Position numbers and translations under genes: made by a program. Of a stretch of 53,129 nt of DNA, positions 27,537 to 36,960 are shown in pieces. The notes beneath the pieces were generated by a model. It was not told the origin of the DNA and made no database searches. It was given only the letters and a program-made list of their open reading frames with translations. Numbering within the stretch: position 1 is the first letter of the stretch; every line of letters begins with the position of its first letter. The stretch is from Erwinia sp. ErVv1 (lineage in GTDB: Bacteria > Pseudomonadota > Gammaproteobacteria > Enterobacterales > Enterobacteriaceae): contig NZ_CDPK01000003.1 in the NCBI RefSeq assembly GCF_900068895.1, positions 488,674-541,802 on the forward strand. The letters are read 5' to 3'.

Positions 27537-28868
27537 TTATATTGCGCCCTCCTGGCGGGTTGCAAAGCGTACTTCCGGCTGAAGTTTCTTCTCCGGCTGT
27601 AGCATGGTCATGGCCAGCATGCTGATAAATGCCACGGCGGCAGTGGCGCTGAACATGGCGTTGTAACCATAGTGCTGCGCCAGCCACCCGCTCAGCAGCG
27701 GAGAGGTAATGGTGGCAAGATTGGCAATGGCCAGGGTGATGCCGCTGTAGGTGCCTACCGTGGATTTTGGCGTGACGTCGATTACCACCGACCAGTACAC
27801 ATTATTCACCAGCGCGTTCAGAGCATTGCCCAGCGTCATCATCAGAATAATGGTGGCAGGTGAGGGCATCCAGGGGATCGCCATAAAGCAGAGCGCAGTC
27901 ATCAGCAGCGTGACGGCGGCAAAAACGTTCCTCGCCAGCCGCAGATTATTAAAGCGTTTCAGGAGCGCATCGGCGATCCTGCCTCCCAACAGCACGGTCA
28001 CGCAGGCGCCGCTCCATGGGATCATCGCGACGTACCAGAGCGAGTGCAAATCGTAGTGAAAGCTGTCCTGCAAATATTTCGGTCCCCAGCTTACCAGGGT
28101 AAAGGTGATATAGAGGAAGGAGAAGTAGCCCAGCGCGTTACAGACCAGCGTACGATTGCTGAAGAAGCGCCACCAGGGCAGGCGCGGACCGCTGGCCTTC
28201 TCAGCCTGGCCGCGGCTGATGACCATCCGCTCCTGCGGGCTAACTTTGGGGTGCTGTTCGGGCGTATCGGTAAATACGCGGGCAAAAATCACCATGGCAA
28301 TCAGCGAAAAGCACCCCAGCAGAATAAACATGCTTCGCCAGTCATCGGTGAGCAGCAGCAGGCCGACGGCAACCGGGGCGGTAAGCAGTGCGCCCACCTG
28401 GGTGCTGAGCAGACCAATTCCCAGCGCGGTTCCGCGCTCGTGGTCAGGCGACCAGTGCGCGATAGCCTTATTCATGAGGGCATAAGCCGGGCCTTCCGCC
28501 AGGCCAAAGAGTACGCGCATAACCGCAAACCCCATAATGGCCGAACCGCCAAACAGCGCCAACCCCACATCACCCGCCCAGGCCGTAGCGACCTCCAGCA
28601 GCGACCAGGCGACGCCCGCCATCAGCCACACTCTTCTGGTGCCGAGGCGATCGGCAAGAAAACCGCCGCACAGCGAACCCAGCAGATAGCCAAAACCGAA
28701 GTAGCTCAGCACTGCGCCGAGCTGCACCTTACTGAGGTGATATTCCGTTGAGATAGCATTGGCCGCAAATGAGAGCGCCCCCCGATCGATGTAATTGATC
28801 AGCGCGATGAAAAACAGCATGGCGAAAATACGGTAGCGATAGCGGCTAACGGTCAGGGTGGCATTCAT
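27537..28868 (-). CDS. MFS transporter, anion:cation symporter (ACS) type
   Basis: A 443-residue inner-membrane transporter with about 12 helices, of the major facilitator superfamily. ACS hallmarks include FFIALINYIDRGALSFAA in helix 1, the loop 2-3 motif GGFLADRLGTRRVW, LFGLAEGPAYALMNKAI in helix 4 and DTPEQHPKVSPQER in the central loop. Such proteins usually take up sugar acids (galactonate, glucarate, hexuronates) with protons. The substrate cannot be told from sequence alone. It stands alone, without catabolic genes beside it. A tandem 35-bp repeat lies 50 bases upstream. In E. coli this position holds the chb genes. Confidence 0.85.
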   Translation of the reverse strand: MNATLTVSRYRYRIFAMLFFIALINYIDRGALSFAANAISTEYHLSKVQLGAVLSYFGFGYLLGSLCGGFLADRLGTRRVWLMAGVAWSLLEVATAWAGDVGLALFGGSAIMGFAVMRVLFGLAEGPAYALMNKAIAHWSPDHERGTALGIGLLSTQVGALLTAPVAVGLLLLTDDWRSMFILLGCFSLIAMVIFARVFTDTPEQHPKVSPQERMVISRGQAEKASGPRLPWWRFFSNRTLVCNALGYFSFLYITFTLVSWGPKYLQDSFHYDLHSLWYVAMIPWSGACVTVLLGGRIADALLKRFNNLRLARNVFAAVTLLMTALCFMAIPWMPSPATIILMMTLGNALNALVNNVYWSVVIDVTPKSTVGTYSGITLAIANLATITSPLLSGWLAQHYGYNAMFSATAAVAFISMLAMTMLQPEKKLQPEVRFATRQEGAI

Positions 28869-29192
28869 GGTTTATCTCCAGCACAACGGGTGTGAAGGTA
28901 AATAAGCAACATCAATGCCAGGGTGATAGCGGATGGTCAGTGACCGACAATATCAGGGTAATAAACGGATGATAAGTGACCGACTTAATTAACGTTAAAG
29001 CCGGGAGGCACCCGATGGGCCTGACCATGATGTCTGACGCGGTGCTGGCTGCACCGTGGGAGAACGTTCCACATACACTACCTGCCTTACCATAAGGCAT
29101 CCCGGCGCGGCGCTGCTTCGGATTAACGCAGGACCACTTAAGGGGGAGTTGAGCAGAAGGTATCGGGCGGGTTTAACGCTTTCCTGAACGAA
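28869..29192. other. Gap between MFS gene and katE terminators
   Basis: No gene supported. The MFS-proximal part holds the tandem repeat described separately and should contain the MFS promoter. The middle (29010-29160) is ordinary in composition and I see nothing in it. Confidence 0.4.
28919..28989. repeat. Tandem 35/36-bp repeat upstream of the MFS gene
   Basis: Two adjacent copies, 28919-28953 and 28954-28989. Shared parts are CAGGGT(G/A)ATA, CGGATG or GGATGG, and AGTGACCGAC. They start about 50 bases upstream of the MFS start codon, a typical operator location. Confidence 0.7.
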
Positions 29193-29269
29193 AAATCGGG
29201 CGAAAACCTGTCGCCCGATTTAATGCTTAATCGACACTTAATCGGGCTGAAACGTTGCGCCCGATTAAG
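29193..29269 (-). terminator. Two tandem hairpin terminators for katE
   Basis: Reading the minus strand, katE is followed by CTTAATCGGGC/GCCCGATTAAG (29237-29269, perfect 11-bp stem). A second hairpin, AAATCGGGCG/CGCCCGATTT (29193-29221), is then followed by TTTT. Both share an AATCGGGC core. Confidence 0.8.
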
Positions 29270-29287
29270 TGCCATATCACCATGCCG

Positions 29288-31552
29288 TCAGGCTGGCACG
29301 GTCAGTGCTTTCTGACTGCGCGACCAGATCCTGTGTGCACCCATCGCCAACAGGAACTCGCTCATCAGCACGCCTTCGGCCTTACTGTCTTCGATGATAC
29401 CTTCTTCCTGTTCGCTGTCGCCAAGGCCAAACTGCGCCTTAAAGCGGCGGGCGTCACCGCTAAGCCCGATAACCTTCAGGTGCTTATAGGCTTCCAGCAG
29501 GAAGTAGCGGGCATCACCGCTCAGCAGCAGGGCATCAATGTTGCCATCCGGGACGATGACCGCATCAAAGGTCAGCGACGGCAGACCGCTGAAGGTGGCA
29601 TCAACAGGCAGGTCTGAACCGTCGTCGGCGCGTACCTGACCCATATGCGGTGCCAGCAGCTTGCCGTGAACGCCCTGAGCTTTAAGCTCCTGGAGGATCG
29701 CCAGCACGTCAGCAGCACATACGCCATCGCTGAGCAGCAACGCGACCTGGCGGCCCTTGATGGTCCCGCTGGGTACCGCATAGAGGCTCAGGCTGGCATC
29801 CTTTTTCAGACCGTTAACGTCTTTAGGCGGCGCGGTATGCATTTTCTCGTCGGACAGGGCAATCCCCAGGTTTTTTGCCACGCCATTTGCCAGCGAGACG
29901 TCGATATGGACCAGGTGATCGACCACGCGTTCGCGGATATAAGGACGGGCCACCTTGCTGAGCTCAAAGGAGTAGGCATCAATAATATGCTGCTGCTCCA
30001 CCGGCGTCTGGCTGTTCCAGAACAGGCGCGGCTGCGAGTAATACTCGCCAAAGGACGGGCTACGCTCGCGAACTTTATGGCCTTCGATGCGCTCCTGATA
30101 GCTTTCAAACCCGCCACGGTGCGGGGCCGGAGGCGTCTCACGCGGCCAGTTATCGTTGATCGAGTTTGGCTCATAGTTTGCCGGATTGGTGTCGATATCC
30201 ATCCGGTGCATGCCCTGACGCTGGAAGTTGTGATACGGACAGGTCGGGCGGTTGATCGGGATCTCGTGGAAGTTAGGTCCACCCAGGCGGCTGATCTGAG
30301 TATCCGTATAGGAGAACAGGCGACCCTGCAATAGCGGATCGTTGGAGAAATCCATCCCCGGGACGATGTGCCCTGGATGGAAAGCAACCTGCTCGGTTTC
30401 GGCAAAAAAGTTATCCGGGTTACGGTTGAGAACCATCTTACCGATGAGTTCAACCGGCACCAGCTCTTCGGGAATAAGCTTGGTCGCATCCAGCAGGTCA
30501 AAGTCAAATTTGAACTCATCCTCCTCGGCAATCAGCTGTACGCCCAGCTCATACTCAGGATAGTCGCCAGCCTCAATGGCTTCCCACAGATCGCGACGGT
30601 GGAAGTCGGGATCGCGCCCGGTGAGTTTTTGCGCTTCATCCCACAGTAAAGAGGCTTTACCGGCAACCGGCTTCCAGTGGAAGCGGACGAAGGTGGCTTT
30701 ACCTTCGGCATTGATAAAGCGGAAAGTGTGAATACCGAAGCCTTCCATCGTGCGGTAGCTGCGTGGGATACCGCGGTCGGACATCGCCCAGAGGACATTG
30801 TGCAGCGTTTCCGGCTGGAGCGACACATAGTCCCAGAAGGTATCGTGCGCGCTCTGTCCCTGAGGGATTTCATTATGGGGTTCGGGTTTCACCGCGTGGA
30901 CAAAATCGGGAAATTTGTGAGCATCCTGGATAAAGAATACCGGGGTGTTATTGCCCACCAGGTCAAACACGCCCTCGTCGGTATAAAACTTGGTCGACCA
31001 GCCGCGAATATCACGTACGGTATCCGCCGAGCCTGCACCGCCCTGAACGGTTGAAAAGCGCACGAATACCGGCGTCTGCTTACCGGGATCGCGCAGGAAG
31101 TCCGCTTTGGTGATATCGCTCATATCACGATACGGCTGGAAGTAGCCGTGTGCCGCAGAACCGCGGGCATGCACGATACGCTCAGGAATGCGTTCGTGGT
31201 CAAAGTGGGTGATTTTTTCGCGCAGGATAAAGTCTTCAAGCAGGGTGGGACCGCGAGTGCCCGCGCGCAGTGAATTCTGGTCGTCGGCAATACGCGTGCC
31301 CTGATTGGTCGTCAGCGGGAAATTTTCACCCCCTTTGCGGAAGGACTCCAGCGCATCAAGCTTGGCATTATGCGTATTCGGGGCTTTCAGGCTCCCGGGC
31401 GCCGTTGGCTCCTTCCCGGGTGGCGTAGGTTCCGCCGAAGGTTTATGCGACCCATCTGCGGGCGCCAGCGAATCCATGCCGGGTTTAGCTGAATCAGGCC
31501 CGGTAGACGGGGCGTTGTGGCTGAGTTCCTTATTATCTGTTTCTTTCGACAT
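29288..31552 (-). CDS. katE: KatE, catalase HPII
   Basis: Large-subunit, stationary-phase catalase that converts 2 H2O2 to water and oxygen; cytosolic homotetramer with heme d. Proline/serine-rich N-terminal extension, then the catalase core with the active-site histidine in [18 protein letters not shown] (H128) and the distal asparagine in [11 protein letters not shown] (N201), the same numbering as E. coli HPII. The C-terminal third is a flavodoxin-like (DJ-1/PfpI-type) domain ([21 protein letters not shown]). 754 residues. I chose ATG 31552 (MSKETDNKE), 9 bases behind GGAG, over GTG 31558. RpoS control is expected from E. coli but no site was identified. Confidence 0.96.
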   Translation of the reverse strand: MSKETDNKELSHNAPSTGPDSAKPGMDSLAPADGSHKPSAEPTPPGKEPTAPGSLKAPNTHNAKLDALESFRKGGENFPLTTNQGTRIADDQNSLRAGTRGPTLLEDFILREKITHFDHERIPERIVHARGSAAHGYFQPYRDMSDITKADFLRDPGKQTPVFVRFSTVQGGAGSADTVRDIRGWSTKFYTDEGVFDLVGNNTPVFFIQDAHKFPDFVHAVKPEPHNEIPQGQSAHDTFWDYVSLQPETLHNVLWAMSDRGIPRSYRTMEGFGIHTFRFINAEGKATFVRFHWKPVAGKASLLWDEAQKLTGRDPDFHRRDLWEAIEAGDYPEYELGVQLIAEEDEFKFDFDLLDATKLIPEELVPVELIGKMVLNRNPDNFFAETEQVAFHPGHIVPGMDFSNDPLLQGRLFSYTDTQISRLGGPNFHEIPINRPTCPYHNFQRQGMHRMDIDTNPANYEPNSINDNWPRETPPAPHRGGFESYQERIEGHKVRERSPSFGEYYSQPRLFWNSQTPVEQQHIIDAYSFELSKVARPYIRERVVDHLVHIDVSLANGVAKNLGIALSDEKMHTAPPKDVNGLKKDASLSLYAVPSGTIKGRQVALLLSDGVCAADVLAILQELKAQGVHGKLLAPHMGQVRADDGSDLPVDATFSGLPSLTFDAVIVPDGNIDALLLSGDARYFLLEAYKHLKVIGLSGDARRFKAQFGLGDSEQEEGIIEDSKAEGVLMSEFLLAMGAHRIWSRSQKALTVPA

Positions 31553-31723
31553 TCTCACTTACTCCTGTTGTTGTCATTTCAGACTCCAGTAACTATAGAA
31601 CAGTGAGTGAGATACGCCTTAAAACAGCAGGGTTAAGTGTTTAAAATCGTGTTTAAAACATGATAAAGGATGATAAAACGCGCATAGCGCGGTAAAAATC
31701 GGCTGGGGAAGCGGGGCGGGGAT

Positions 31724-31752
31724 AAAAAAAGGGCTGGCGGAGGCCAGCCCTG
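31724..31752 (-). terminator. Terminator of tcyP
   Basis: On the minus strand, GGGCTGGC, a 4-base loop, GCCAGCCC and a run of seven T. It lies 45 bases past the tcyP stop. The rest of the katE-tcyP gap is the katE promoter region, with no gene. Confidence 0.92.
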
Positions 31753-31794
31753 AGAGATTATTCGCGTTCTGTGGGCTCCCAACGGAGCAGGCTG

Positions 31795-33192
31795 TCAGCG
31801 TTCCGCCAGCTCGAAGTCACGCTCTGCATCGGCGTGAAGCAGTGCTTTATCGGTCTGCTTCAGCCACTGGCTGGTCAGCATGCCGGCCGTCATCGAGCCG
31901 TTCACATTCAGGGCGGTGCGGCCCATATCAATGAGCGGTTCAATAGAGATCAACAGCGCTACCAGCGTCACCGGCAGGCCCATCGTGGGCAGCACAATCA
32001 GCGCGGCGAAGGTCGCACCGCCGCCAACGCCTGCTACGCCCGCTGAACTGAGGGTTACGATGCCAACCAGGGTCGCAATCCACATCGGGTCGAATGGGTT
32101 GATGCCCACCGTCGGCGCAACCATCACCGCCAGCATGGTGGGATAAAGCCCCGCGCAGCCGTTCTGCCCTATGGTCGCACCAAATGAGGCGGAAAAGCTG
32201 GCGATAGACTCCGGAATACCCAGGCGACGCGTTTGGGCCTCAACGCTCAGCGGAATGGTTGCGGCGCTGGAACGGCTGGTAAAGGCGAAGGTGATGACCG
32301 GCCAGACTTTTTTAAAGAAACGCTTAGCATTAACGCCATTAACGGTGAGCAGCAGGGCATGGACGGCGAACATGATTGCGAGGCCCAGATAGGACGCCAC
32401 GACAAAGCTGCCGAGCTTAACGATATCGCTCACGTTTGAGCTGGCCACCACCTTCGTCATCAGGGCCATTACGCCGAACGGCGTCAGCTTCATGATCAGG
32501 CGAGCCAGCTTCATGACCCAGGCTTGTAAAACATCAATGGCAGCCAGCACGCGTTCGCCTTTCGGCCGATCATCCCGCAGCAGATGCAGGGCTGCAACAC
32601 CCAGGAAGGCGGCAAAAATCACCACGCTGATAATCGAGGTCGGGCTGGCCCCGGTCAGGTCGGCAAAGGGGTTTTTTGGCACAAACGAGAGCAGCAGCTG
32701 CGGCGTGGAGAGATCGGCAACTTTGCCAACGTAGTTACTTTTTAGCGCGGCAAGGCGAGCGGTTTCCTGCACGCCCTGGACCAGCCCGCTGGCATCCAGC
32801 TTGAACAGCCAGGTGACGAACACGCCGACCAGGGCAGAGATAGCGGTGGTAAACAGCAGTACGCCAATCGTTAATACGCTAATTTTCCCCAGCGAGGAGG
32901 CATTATGCAGCCGGGCCACGGCGCTGAGTATTGAGGCGAAGACCAGCGGCATAACAATCATCTGCAACAGCTGAACGTAGCCGTTACCGACGAGATTAAA
33001 CCAGCTAATGGACTCTTTCAGCGTCGCGCTGTCGGCGCCATAAATAGTATGCAGGACCAGGCCGAACAGCACACCGGTCACCAGGCCCAGCAGGACCTTT
33101 TTTGACAGGCTCCAGCGGGTGCTACCACTTTTAGCCAGTATAACTAACAGGGCGACAAATGCCGCAAGGTTAGCGATTAATGGAAGGTTCAT
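31795..33192 (-). CDS. tcyP: TcyP (YdjN), L-cystine/dicarboxylate-amino-acid symporter family
   Basis: Inner-membrane cation-coupled symporter of the DAACS family. In E. coli TcyP imports L-cystine. About 465 residues with eight membrane helices and two re-entrant hairpins. Family signatures are the serine-rich hairpin [55 protein letters not shown] (here TLSSAGVAG) and [16 protein letters not shown] start at ATG 33192 (MNLPLIANL), matching E. coli MNFPLIAN, with GGAG 8 bases upstream. The longer frame to 33231 is unsupported. It keeps the E. coli order between ydjM and katE, although cedA and ydjO are absent. Confidence 0.94.
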   Translation of the reverse strand: MNLPLIANLAAFVALLVILAKSGSTRWSLSKKVLLGLVTGVLFGLVLHTIYGADSATLKESISWFNLVGNGYVQLLQMIVMPLVFASILSAVARLHNASSLGKISVLTIGVLLFTTAISALVGVFVTWLFKLDASGLVQGVQETARLAALKSNYVGKVADLSTPQLLLSFVPKNPFADLTGASPTSIISVVIFAAFLGVAALHLLRDDRPKGERVLAAIDVLQAWVMKLARLIMKLTPFGVMALMTKVVASSNVSDIVKLGSFVVASYLGLAIMFAVHALLLTVNGVNAKRFFKKVWPVITFAFTSRSSAATIPLSVEAQTRRLGIPESIASFSASFGATIGQNGCAGLYPTMLAVMVAPTVGINPFDPMWIATLVGIVTLSSAGVAGVGGGATFAALIVLPTMGLPVTLVALLISIEPLIDMGRTALNVNGSMTAGMLTSQWLKQTDKALLHADAERDFELAER

Positions 33193-33356
33193 CCCCAGAT
33201 CTCCAATGAAGCGGTGCGCTGTATCAGGCACCGCGCTATTACCGTTATTTTTTATTGCGCACGCAAATGCGCCCTGGAGTGCATGGTAGCAGCTGATCCG
33301 GGGTGTCTATATATCCAAATGGAATGGCTTATAACCAATCGTCGTTTTATGACGGG

Positions 33357-33947
33357 TTATTGCGCACCATGGCTATCAATTAGCCGATTAATGTTACTTT
33401 GTACCGTGCTGACCATCTGCGCTGGCCATCCGTCTGCACCAAAGGGGGGCATGCCGGGAGAGAACCACATGGCGATGCCGACCAGCGCCAGGCAGAAAAT
33501 TCGCTCCATCTGGTTACCCTTCTGGCTGGCAAGCAGCGGCAGCCTGAAGCGCCAGCGACAGGGCCAGAGCAGCGGCACGCCAGCGGGCGTGAGCATATCG
33601 GCGACGATATGACTCAGGTAGCCCAGTACCAGGCCCTGAAAAGCATCGGCAGGCACCACCCAGTGCTGCGGAACTTTCAGGTTAAAGAGCGCAATACCTC
33701 CGATCACCGCCAGCAGGCTGTGGGTAAATCCACGATGACCGAAGGCGCGGGCAATAGGATGTGAAAGCCAGCGAAAACGACGGCCCAGCACGGATTGAGG
33801 GTGGTCGATATCCGGCAGCAGGCTGGTTAGCAGCGTTGCCGGAATAATATGCCACCAGTCACCGTTAGCCAGTACCGGCGTGAGTTCGGCGCGTTTGGAA
33901 AAAATAGCGCTGGCAAGCGCAAATATAAGATGGCCTTCGGCCGTCAT
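33357..33947 (-). CDS. ydjM: YdjM, membrane-bound metal-dependent hydrolase (DUF457)
   Basis: A 196-residue inner-membrane protein of the YdjM/YfhO-type DUF457 family. It begins MTAEGHLIFALA, then GDWWHIIPATLLTSLLPDIDHPQS (conserved acidic/His metal-site region), AFGHRGFTHSLLAV, YLSHIVADMLTPAGVPLLWP and CRWRFRLP. The regularly placed H and D residues suggest a metal hydrolase, but no substrate is known. I start at ATG 33947, as in E. coli, not 33956. E. coli ydjM is in the LexA regulon, and a LexA-like sequence lies about 25-40 bases upstream here. Confidence 0.92.
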   Translation of the reverse strand: MTAEGHLIFALASAIFSKRAELTPVLANGDWWHIIPATLLTSLLPDIDHPQSVLGRRFRWLSHPIARAFGHRGFTHSLLAVIGGIALFNLKVPQHWVVPADAFQGLVLGYLSHIVADMLTPAGVPLLWPCRWRFRLPLLASQKGNQMERIFCLALVGIAMWFSPGMPPFGADGWPAQMVSTVQSNINRLIDSHGAQ

Positions 33948-33968
33948 GGAAAACACCTGGCTGGATAG

Positions 33969-33984
33969 CTGTCAATCCATCCAG
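33969..33984 (-). promoter_or_regulatory. LexA-like box upstream of ydjM
   Basis: CTGTCAATCCATCCAG has CTG-N10-CAG spacing and one deviation from the CTGT-N8-ACAG core, although the interior is not the alternating TA run. A second half-site-like CTGTACATAT lies on the minus strand a few bases further upstream (about 33993-34002). E. coli ydjM has LexA control. Confidence 0.5.
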
Positions 33985-34052
33985 TATAGGTGATATGTAC
34001 AGTAGAATAAATATGTGACGCTGTAACGAAAGATAAATAGGGGGTAAAAGGA

Positions 34053-34739
34053 TTAGTTTTCCTTCAGGCGGTTACCGTGGAGATGTGCTGCACTGAGCTG
34101 GCTCAGCGAGGAGAGCCTGACATCAGCCAGCGCCCAGCGCGGGTCTGCGGCATGTTCAGCAGCAGGGACCACCACGGAGCGCATGCGGGCGGCTTTGGTC
34201 GCGATGACGCCGTTCAACGAGTCCTCCAGGGTTACGCAGTTAAGCGGATCCACCCCCAGGCCTTCCGCAGCGTTGAGATAAACCTGCGGATGGGGCTTGC
34301 TCCACGGCAGCGTTTCTGCCGAGGCGACCACGTCGAAATAGTCGCGCAGGTTGAAAATGTGCAGCACGCGTTCCAGCATATGCAGAGGCGAAGCTGACGC
34401 CAGGCCAATTTTCAGTCCTTCAGCCTTACAAAGTTTTATCGCTGATTCTACGCCGGGAAGCAGCGGGCGCGTCTCCTCAATCAGCGCCTGCGCTCGCACG
34501 ATAATTCTGCGTGTAACTTCCTGCTGATCCGGCCCCTGCCAGGGCAGAGTTTCATACCACATCCTCACCACCTGATCGATACGCAACCCTACCGTATCCG
34601 GCAGCTCGTTGCGGCGCGACAGGTCGACGCCCAGTGAGGAAAAAATATCCCTTTCCGCGCGATCCCACAGCGGCTCAGAGTCAATTAGCAGCCCATCCAT
34701 ATCGAAAATTGCCGCAAGTACAGGACGAAAATAAGGCAT
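34053..34739 (-). CDS. hxpB: HxpB (YniC), hexitol/2-deoxyglucose-6-phosphate phosphatase
   Basis: HAD-superfamily sugar phosphatase, cytosolic, subclass with a helical cap. Motif I is AAIFDMDGLLIDSEPLWDRAE (first Asp nucleophile, second Asp acid/base; quoted region is 11-30), motif II is GLASASP, motif III is the lysine in LPWSKPHPQVYL, and motif IV is CVTLEDSLNGVIA. E. coli HxpB dephosphorylates hexitol phosphates and 2-deoxyglucose-6-phosphate. Length is 228 residues. Divergent from yniB, as in E. coli. Confidence 0.94.
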   Translation of the reverse strand: MPYFRPVLAAIFDMDGLLIDSEPLWDRAERDIFSSLGVDLSRRNELPDTVGLRIDQVVRMWYETLPWQGPDQQEVTRRIIVRAQALIEETRPLLPGVESAIKLCKAEGLKIGLASASPLHMLERVLHIFNLRDYFDVVASAETLPWSKPHPQVYLNAAEGLGVDPLNCVTLEDSLNGVIATKAARMRSVVVPAAEHAADPRWALADVRLSSLSQLSAAHLHGNRLKEN

Positions 34740-34900
34740 TTTATCACTCCATTTGACCGGTTATCCTCACAGTAGCATGAAGCTTTCGCGGGTGAAATCG
34801 CCTTATTTTCGTCAATATTAGGGACAAGCCGACTTTTTTCAGGCACATTTGCTGCCTGAAGGTAAACTTACACCCCTGGCACAGAAGGACAGGAGAAAGC

Positions 34901-35440
34901 ATGACTTATCAACAGGCTGGCAGAGTTGCCGTACTTAAGCGCATTGCTGGCTGGATCGTATTCATTCCGGCGTTGATTTCCACGCTTATTTCGCTGATGG
35001 GTTTTTTAGAACAAAGCCGTGAGAAGCGAGAAGGGATTAATGCCGTAATGCAGGACTTCTCGCACGTCATGATCGACATGATCCGTTTCAATACCGGTTT
35101 TTTGAAGTCATTCTGGGAAAATTCGCCCGTGCCTGATTTCAATCACGGCAGCAACGTCTCCTTCTGGGTGATATATGTGCTGATTTTTGTCGGTCTCGCT
35201 TTACAGGCGTCGGGTGCAAGAATGTGGCGTCAGACGCGCCATCTACGGGAAGGGATCGAGGATCAGCTGATTCTGGAAAATGCCCGGGGTACGGAAGGGC
35301 GAACGCGGCAGCAGCTGGAAGAGAAAATCGTGGTTCCACGGCATACGATTTTCCTGCAGATTTTCCCCCTGTACATCCTGCCGATTGCCATTGCCGTCGC
35401 GGGCTATTTTGTCTTAAAGCTGCTGGGCTTTATTTATTGA
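34901..35440 (+). CDS. yniB: YniB, inner-membrane protein of unknown function
   Basis: A 179-residue membrane protein. Helices are at about 14-33 (IAGWIVFIPALISTLISLMG), 85-105 (VSFWVIYVLIFVGLALQ) and 150-175 (FLQIFPLYILPIAIAVAGYF). The cytoplasmic loop is charged (RQTRHLREGIEDQLILENARG). It matches the conserved enterobacterial YniB, with no known function. ATG 34901 follows an AGGACAGGAGAAAGC leader. It lies between divergent hxpB and convergent yniA, as in E. coli. Confidence 0.92.
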   Translation: MTYQQAGRVAVLKRIAGWIVFIPALISTLISLMGFLEQSREKREGINAVMQDFSHVMIDMIRFNTGFLKSFWENSPVPDFNHGSNVSFWVIYVLIFVGLALQASGARMWRQTRHLREGIEDQLILENARGTEGRTRQQLEEKIVVPRHTIFLQIFPLYILPIAIAVAGYFVLKLLGFIY

Positions 35441-35446
35441 TCAAGC

Positions 35447-35469
35447 GGCCTGATGTCTGGCATCAGGCC
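35447..35469. terminator. Bidirectional hairpin between yniB and yniA
   Basis: GGCCTGATG (35447-35455) and CATCAGGCC (35461-35469) form a perfect 9-bp stem with a 5-base loop just after yniB. The T-run is weak. Confidence 0.65.
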
Positions 35470-35535
35470 GTTCACGCGTGTCACTTTTTACCCATGCAGC
35501 ACACGCCATGCCGACCACTGGCATCAGGCCGTTCA
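35457..35535. repeat. 18-bp direct repeat reaching into the yniA 3' end
   Basis: CTGGCATCAGGCCGTTCA occurs exactly at 35457-35474 and at 35518-35535. The second copy contains the yniA stop codon. Its first copy is half of the yniB hairpin, suggesting a local duplication. Confidence 0.8.
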
Positions 35536-36417
35536 AGCGCGTTGCTCCTCTCCCGCATCCTCATCCAGCAGGTTGCCGATCGCACGTTGTGCTTCTGCCA
35601 GCCAGTGACCGCCAAAAACATTGGCCCGATTAAGCAAGTAGTAGAGCTGATAGACCGGCTGCCGTTTGCCGAAATCTTCCGGCAGGGGCCAGACCGACTG
35701 GTAGCCTGCCAGGATCTCAGCAGGAAGTTCGGGATGCCAGGCCAGCATGGCCAGATCGCACTCTCTGTCACCCCAGTAGCAGGCGGGATCGAAAATACAG
35801 GGTCCCTGGTCGCTGGCGGCACAGTTTGCGGGCCAGAGATCGCCATGCAGTAGCGAGGGTTGTGGGTTATGCGCAGACAAAACCCGCTGCGCGCAGCGAA
35901 TAATCAGGTCGATATCACCGTAGAGTATCCCTTTTTCTGCCGCCAGCTGTAGCTGCCAGCCAATGCGCTGCTCGGCGAAAAAGAGTGACCACCGCTTAAG
36001 CCAGCTATTGGGCTGCGGGGAGGTGGTGATGTTGTTGTCGTAGTCCAGACCAAACTGAGGCTGCTCGCTCCACTGATGCAGACGCGCCAGCGCACTGCCA
36101 AGCTCCCGGGCATCCCGACCTTCAAGCGGGCGGAGTGGGAGGTATTCCAGCAGCAGAAAGCTAACGTCACGATCGCTTCCTGTGCCATACACGGCAGGGA
36201 CGCGCACCGTTTGTGTTCGGGCCAGAAGCTGGAGCTGCTCGGCCTCCCAGGCGAAAAGATCCCGCATATCACGACTGTTGCACTTAACGAATACGTCATA
36301 TTCGCCGTAGCGGATGCGCCACGCCGGGTGAATATCCCCACCGGGTAACTCGGTACGCTGGCTGATTTCGGCGTTACCCAACTGCTCATTTAACAGACGA
36401 CCAATGGCTGACCACAT
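35533..36417 (-). CDS. yniA: YniA, fructosamine-kinase-family protein
   Basis: Cytosolic kinase of the fructosamine/ketosamine-3-kinase family (aminoglycoside phosphotransferase-like fold), expected to phosphorylate glycated amines, which leads to deglycation. Seen: LPGGDIHPAWRIRYGEYDVFVKCN (ATP-lysine region), LLEYLPLRPL, LARLHQWS, the catalytic loop LLHGDLWPANC (Asp general base) and the metal-binding IFDPACYWGDRECDLAM. About 294 residues. ATG 36417 (MWSAIGR) matches E. coli MWQAISR and has GGAG 8 bases upstream; the frame extends further to 36510 without support. Its last codons lie in an 18-bp direct repeat. Confidence 0.94.
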   Translation of the reverse strand: MWSAIGRLLNEQLGNAEISQRTELPGGDIHPAWRIRYGEYDVFVKCNSRDMRDLFAWEAEQLQLLARTQTVRVPAVYGTGSDRDVSFLLLEYLPLRPLEGRDARELGSALARLHQWSEQPQFGLDYDNNITTSPQPNSWLKRWSLFFAEQRIGWQLQLAAEKGILYGDIDLIIRCAQRVLSAHNPQPSLLHGDLWPANCAASDQGPCIFDPACYWGDRECDLAMLAWHPELPAEILAGYQSVWPLPEDFGKRQPVYQLYYLLNRANVFGGHWLAEAQRAIGNLLDEDAGEEQRA

Positions 36418-36532
36418 TTGGGTTTCTCCCATTCGCTGTTTACTGCAGGATGCGCTGATGTTAACGCCTAAATAATAATCAAAACCTGCGCTTGCGCACG
36501 GCCAGAGCAACTTTTACCGGATTAATTATTAT

Positions 36533-36823
36533 TTATTGGTCCGCTTTTAAAAATTCCTGCCACGTCTGAATCACCACCTCAGGCTTGTCGCCCAGCGCCA
36601 GCTCACCCAGACCCTCAGCCTGTTCACGCACGGCATCCTTTTCCAGCGCGCTGACGATACCAAAGCTGTTCGTACCCAGCTCGTGTGGATGACCCTCTTT
36701 ATCATGCAACGTGGTGGTAAAACCCCCATTAACCAGCGCGCTGGTGAGTTCCAGCACATCGGTCAGGCCCTCTTCCTGATAGTGAAAAGTCACCACATAC
36801 TGCTCGACGTCTAATGCACTCAT
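36533..36823 (-). CDS. GhoS-like small protein, possible orphan type V antitoxin
   Basis: A 96-residue acidic protein, MSALDVEQYVVTFHYQEEG at the start. The pattern YVVTFHY, a helix, GGFTTTLHDKEGHPHELGTNSFGIVSAL and a C-terminal WQEFLKA resembles E. coli GhoS (YVVSFDY ... NSFAITTSL ... DDYFRQ), an endoribonuclease antitoxin that cleaves ghoT mRNA. No GhoT-like small membrane toxin is visible next to it: yniA lies downstream and a Fur-type region upstream. If the assignment holds, it is a solitary antitoxin-like RNase. Similarity is judged by eye and modest. It follows a normal AAAGAGGTG ribosome site. Confidence 0.5.
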   Translation of the reverse strand: MSALDVEQYVVTFHYQEEGLTDVLELTSALVNGGFTTTLHDKEGHPHELGTNSFGIVSALEKDAVREQAEGLGELALGDKPEVVIQTWQEFLKADQ

Positions 36824-36898
36824 GATTCACCTCTTTGTTAAGCATAATGTTTTAGCATAGCCCACTGACGTAAAAGAGGAGGCCGGAAAGCGCTGATT

Positions 36899-36917
36899 GA
36901 TAATGCAATTAATTATC
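36899..36917 (+). promoter_or_regulatory. Fur-box-like site
   Basis: GATAATGCAATTAATTATC matches the 19-bp Fur consensus GATAATGATAATCATTATC at 15 positions, with perfect GATAAT/ATTATC arms. Overlapping ATTATCATTATTATC follows. It lies about 45 bases before the binding-protein start, so iron-responsive repression of that gene is likely. Confidence 0.78.
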
Positions 36918-36960
36918 ATTATTATCTTCGCCCTTATCCCGAGAGTTATTGGAGTCTGAT

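Noticed and set aside
28044-28751. 235-codon plus-strand frame opposite the MFS gene
   Set aside because: Shadow frame of the transporter with no recognisable domain.
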